Under the pieces are notes generated by a model. That model did no database searches. It was given only the letters and a program-made list of their open reading frames with translations, and was not told the DNA's origin. From an uncultured Lachnospiraceae bacterium (GTDB lineage Bacteria > Bacillota > Clostridia > Lachnospirales > Lachnospiraceae), in contig CANOFI010000100.1 in NCBI GenBank assembly GCA_947565255.1, forward strand, positions 1-7,905: DNA of 7,905 nucleotides, read 5' to 3'. Shown here one piece after another: positions 6,390 through 7,905 of this stretch. Numbering within the stretch: position 1 is the first letter of the stretch; every line of letters begins with the position of its first letter. Position numbers and translations under genes: made by a program.

Positions 6390-7618
6390 AAGGGTTTTAT
6401 AAGGTTTTAACCGTTACAATTATAAGTTTTGCTGTTATATTTGTATTTGCCAATCTGCTTCTGTACAGCGCAGGCCGGAAGCAGAGCGGCAGGCCGTACC
6501 GCGTGGAAATCAACAGGATTGCGCTTCAAATCGAGCAAAACGGCCTGAAGAATGTTGATTTGTCACAGTGCAGCTATGTATATCATGTCGCGGAATGCAG
6601 CGAGGATTTTTTTGATACGGACAGCGATTATGTGGTGCGAAAGATTAATGGCAGGCTGTACCGGTTTGATTACAGGGCAGTGGACACAGACGGCAATTTA
6701 CAGATAATGGTTGCTGTAAACATCATTCTGGCGGTAGTAATGGGGGCTGTTGTGGGCGCTTTGTTTTATGTGTACAAAAAGATTTTACGTCCGTTCGAAC
6801 GCCTTACGAATGTTCCTTATGAGCTTTCCAGGGGCATCCTGACTTCGCCGGTGAAGGAGAGCAAAAACCGTTTTTTTGGGAAATTTTTATGGGGAATCGA
6901 TTTGCTCCGTGAGAATATCGAGCAGCAAAAATGCAGGGAGCTGGAGCTGCAGAAGGAGAAAAAAACGCTTCTTTTGTCGCTCTCGCACGATATCAAAACG
7001 CCGCTTTCCGCGATTAAGCTGTATGCGAAGGCGCTGTCCAAAAATCTTTATACCGACCCGCAGAAGAAGTGTGAGATTGCCGGGAGCATCAACGAGAAGG
7101 CGGATGAGATTGAGGCATATATTTCAGAGATTGTGCTTGCCTCGCGCGAAGATTTTTTAAGCCTTGATGTGGAGAACGGGGAATTTTATTTATCGGAGCT
7201 GGTACAGGGGATTGCTGCGTATTACCGTGAAAAAGTATCGCTTGTAAAAACAGAATTCGTAGTCGAAACGTATAAAAACTGCCTGCTGTACGGGGATTTG
7301 AACCGGAGCATGGAAGTGCTGCAGAATGTAATTGAAAATGCATTAAAATACGGTGACGGGTCAAAAATCGAACTGCTGTTTCCGGATGGGGAGGAAGAGG
7401 TGCTCGTGGCGGTAAGGAACGGCGGCTGTACGCTGGAAAAGGAGGAGCTGCCATATATTTTCGAGAGCTTCTGGCGGGGGAAAAATTCTGAAAATATCAG
7501 CGGCAGCGGTCTTGGTCTGTACATCTGCCGCCAGCTGATGCACAAAATGAACGGCGAGATATTTGCAAAGATGGACAAAACCAGCATAACAGTGACAGCG
7601 GTTTTCGGGAAAGCCTAG
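6386..7618 (+). CDS. Sensor histidine kinase
   Basis: ATG 6386 overlaps the regulator stop as ATGA, which implies translational coupling; a GTG at 6362 would add only eight residues encoded within the regulator. The 410-residue product has membrane segments near 7-28 and 107-129 around an extracellular domain of about 75 residues with two cysteines (Cys62, Cys71). A linker and coiled region follow (about 131-195). The H-box LSHDIKTPL places the phosphorylated histidine at His201. The N-box is NVIENALKY (313-321), the F-box region is IFESFWRG (358-365), and the G2 box is GSGLGLYICRQL (372-383). The G1 box reads VRNGGCTL (343-350), with Asn where the usual Asp contacts adenine. I recall similar Asn-Ser/Gly-Gly versions in Firmicute kinases of this type, so it is likely still active. 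The extracellular domain is larger than in BceS-type intramembrane sensors. Confidence 0.93.
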   Translation: MKGFYKVLTVTIISFAVIFVFANLLLYSAGRKQSGRPYRVEINRIALQIEQNGLKNVDLSQCSYVYHVAECSEDFFDTDSDYVVRKINGRLYRFDYRAVDTDGNLQIMVAVNIILAVVMGAVVGALFYVYKKILRPFERLTNVPYELSRGILTSPVKESKNRFFGKFLWGIDLLRENIEQQKCRELELQKEKKTLLLSLSHDIKTPLSAIKLYAKALSKNLYTDPQKKCEIAGSINEKADEIEAYISEIVLASREDFLSLDVENGEFYLSELVQGIAAYYREKVSLVKTEFVVETYKNCLLYGDLNRSMEVLQNVIENALKYGDGSKIELLFPDGEEEVLVAVRNGGCTLEKEELPYIFESFWRGKNSENISGSGLGLYICRQLMHKMNGEIFAKMDKTSITVTAVFGKA

Positions 7619-7652
7619 AGTGTGCGGCATGTATGAGGCAGAGAGGAAGGAC

Positions 7653-7672
7653 TGCCGGCTGTTCATTCGGCA
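7653..7672 (+). other. Short GC-rich hairpin downstream of the kinase gene
   Basis: TGCCG (7653-7657) pairs with CGGCA (7668-7672), 35 bases after the kinase stop. One further G·T pair closes the loop to eight bases. No T-run follows; the nearest is TTTTT at 7694-7698. It may help end or stabilise the operon transcript, but it is not a convincing intrinsic terminator, and I see no better one before the tRNA-Leu promoter. Confidence 0.3.
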
Positions 7673-7721
7673 ATCGCATCCATTACAAAACACATTTTTG
7701 CAAAATAAAATGGCAGGACGA

Positions 7722-7761
7722 AAAACGACAAAATGAAAAATGACAAATAAAATGACAAATA
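7722..7761 (+). repeat. Short direct repeats, AAAATGACAAATA
   Basis: AAAATGACAAATA occurs at 7737-7749 and again at 7749-7761 with a 12-base period. A weaker copy, AAAACGACAAAAT, lies at 7722-7734. The cluster ends 14 bases before the -35 box of the tRNA-Leu promoter, so it could act as an A-rich upstream element. It may be simple AT-rich drift. Confidence 0.5.
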
Positions 7762-7775
7762 TTTGAAATTAATAG

Positions 7776-7804
7776 TTGACAATCAGGATAGAAAATGGTA
7801 TTAT
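7776..7804 (+). promoter_or_regulatory. Strong sigma-70-type promoter for tRNA-Leu, extended -10
   Basis: A consensus TTGACA (7776-7781) lies 17 bp before TATTAT (7799-7804), preceded by TGG (7796-7798) as an extended -10. TATAAT at 7802-7807 is a perfect -10 but its 20-bp spacer is too long. The start would lie near 7811, about 25 bases before the tRNA. Confidence 0.85.
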
Positions 7805-7835
7805 AATTAGGCGTGTTAATCAATCATATGAAAAA

Positions 7836-7905
7836 GCGGGAATGCTGGAATTGGCAGACAGGCTAGACTAAGGATCTAGTGTTGGCAACGACGTGAGGGT
7901 TCAAG
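7836..7905 (+). tRNA. tRNA-Leu, anticodon AAG, 3' end cut by the window
   Basis: The visible part shows the acceptor 5' arm GCGGGAA (7836-7842). The D stem CTG/CAG (7845-7847/7859-7861) encloses the loop GAATTGGCAGA typical of leucine tRNAs. The anticodon stem is CTAGA/TCTAG (7863-7867/7875-7879) with loop CTAAGGA, giving AAG at 7870-7872, which reads CTT. A long class II variable arm follows, then the T stem GAGGG and the start of the T loop TTCAAG. The remaining T arm, acceptor 3' strand and end lie beyond the window. Confidence 0.92.

Noticed and set aside
7694..7707. TTTTGCAAAA palindrome as an operator
   Set aside because: It is a short AT-rich palindrome in AT-rich sequence, far from any promoter element, and easily due to chance.

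Overview
The window looks like chromosomal DNA from a gut-type Firmicute, most likely a member of the Lachnospiraceae. This rests on recognised protein types: a DUF5688-like protein and a membrane-anchored tandem SH3b protein with a Thr/Pro/Glu-rich linker. It is also supported by strong AGGAGG-type ribosome binding sites, a TTG start, and tRNA genes that do not encode CCA. No database search was possible, so the taxonomic call is inference.

Layout. Positions 1-616 hold the 3' part of a DUF5688-like gene, apparently missing its N-terminal half, closed by a textbook intrinsic terminator. Positions 648-782 hold a tRNA-Arg(CCG) gene with its own extended -10 promoter, followed by a hairpin at 795-842. 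Positions 904-2124 encode a 406-residue membrane-anchored protein with an NTF2-like middle and two C-terminal SH3b domains. Positions 2125-2464 are a 340-base non-coding stretch. It contains a large nested RNA-type fold ending in T-runs (2145-2271), a hairpin plus perfect Shine-Dalgarno driving a five-codon mini-ORF (2279-2337), and an AT-rich inverted repeat overlapping a possible -10 box (2344-2392).

Positions 2465-7618 are a four-gene module in the order permease, ATPase, response regulator, histidine kinase, all on the plus strand. The permease is an FtsX/MacB-type protein of 782 residues with two large extracellular domains. The ATPase is LolD/MacB-like, and the regulator is of the OmpR class. 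The kinase (410 residues) overlaps the regulator gene by 4 bases. Such pairings of a transporter with its own two-component system usually sense and remove or resist cell-envelope-active peptides. The likely logic is that the kinase detects a signal at the membrane, phosphorylates the regulator, and the regulator raises expression of the transporter from the region before 2465. The ligand cannot be read from the sequence. Unlike classical Bce modules, the permease comes first and the kinase has an extracellular domain of about 75 residues.

Positions 7619-7835 are an AT-rich spacer with short direct repeats and a near-consensus promoter. It leads into a tRNA-Leu(AAG) gene cut off by the window end. 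Apart from the first gene, everything appears intact. The most unusual material is non-coding: the nested fold at 2145-2271 and the leader elements before the permease.
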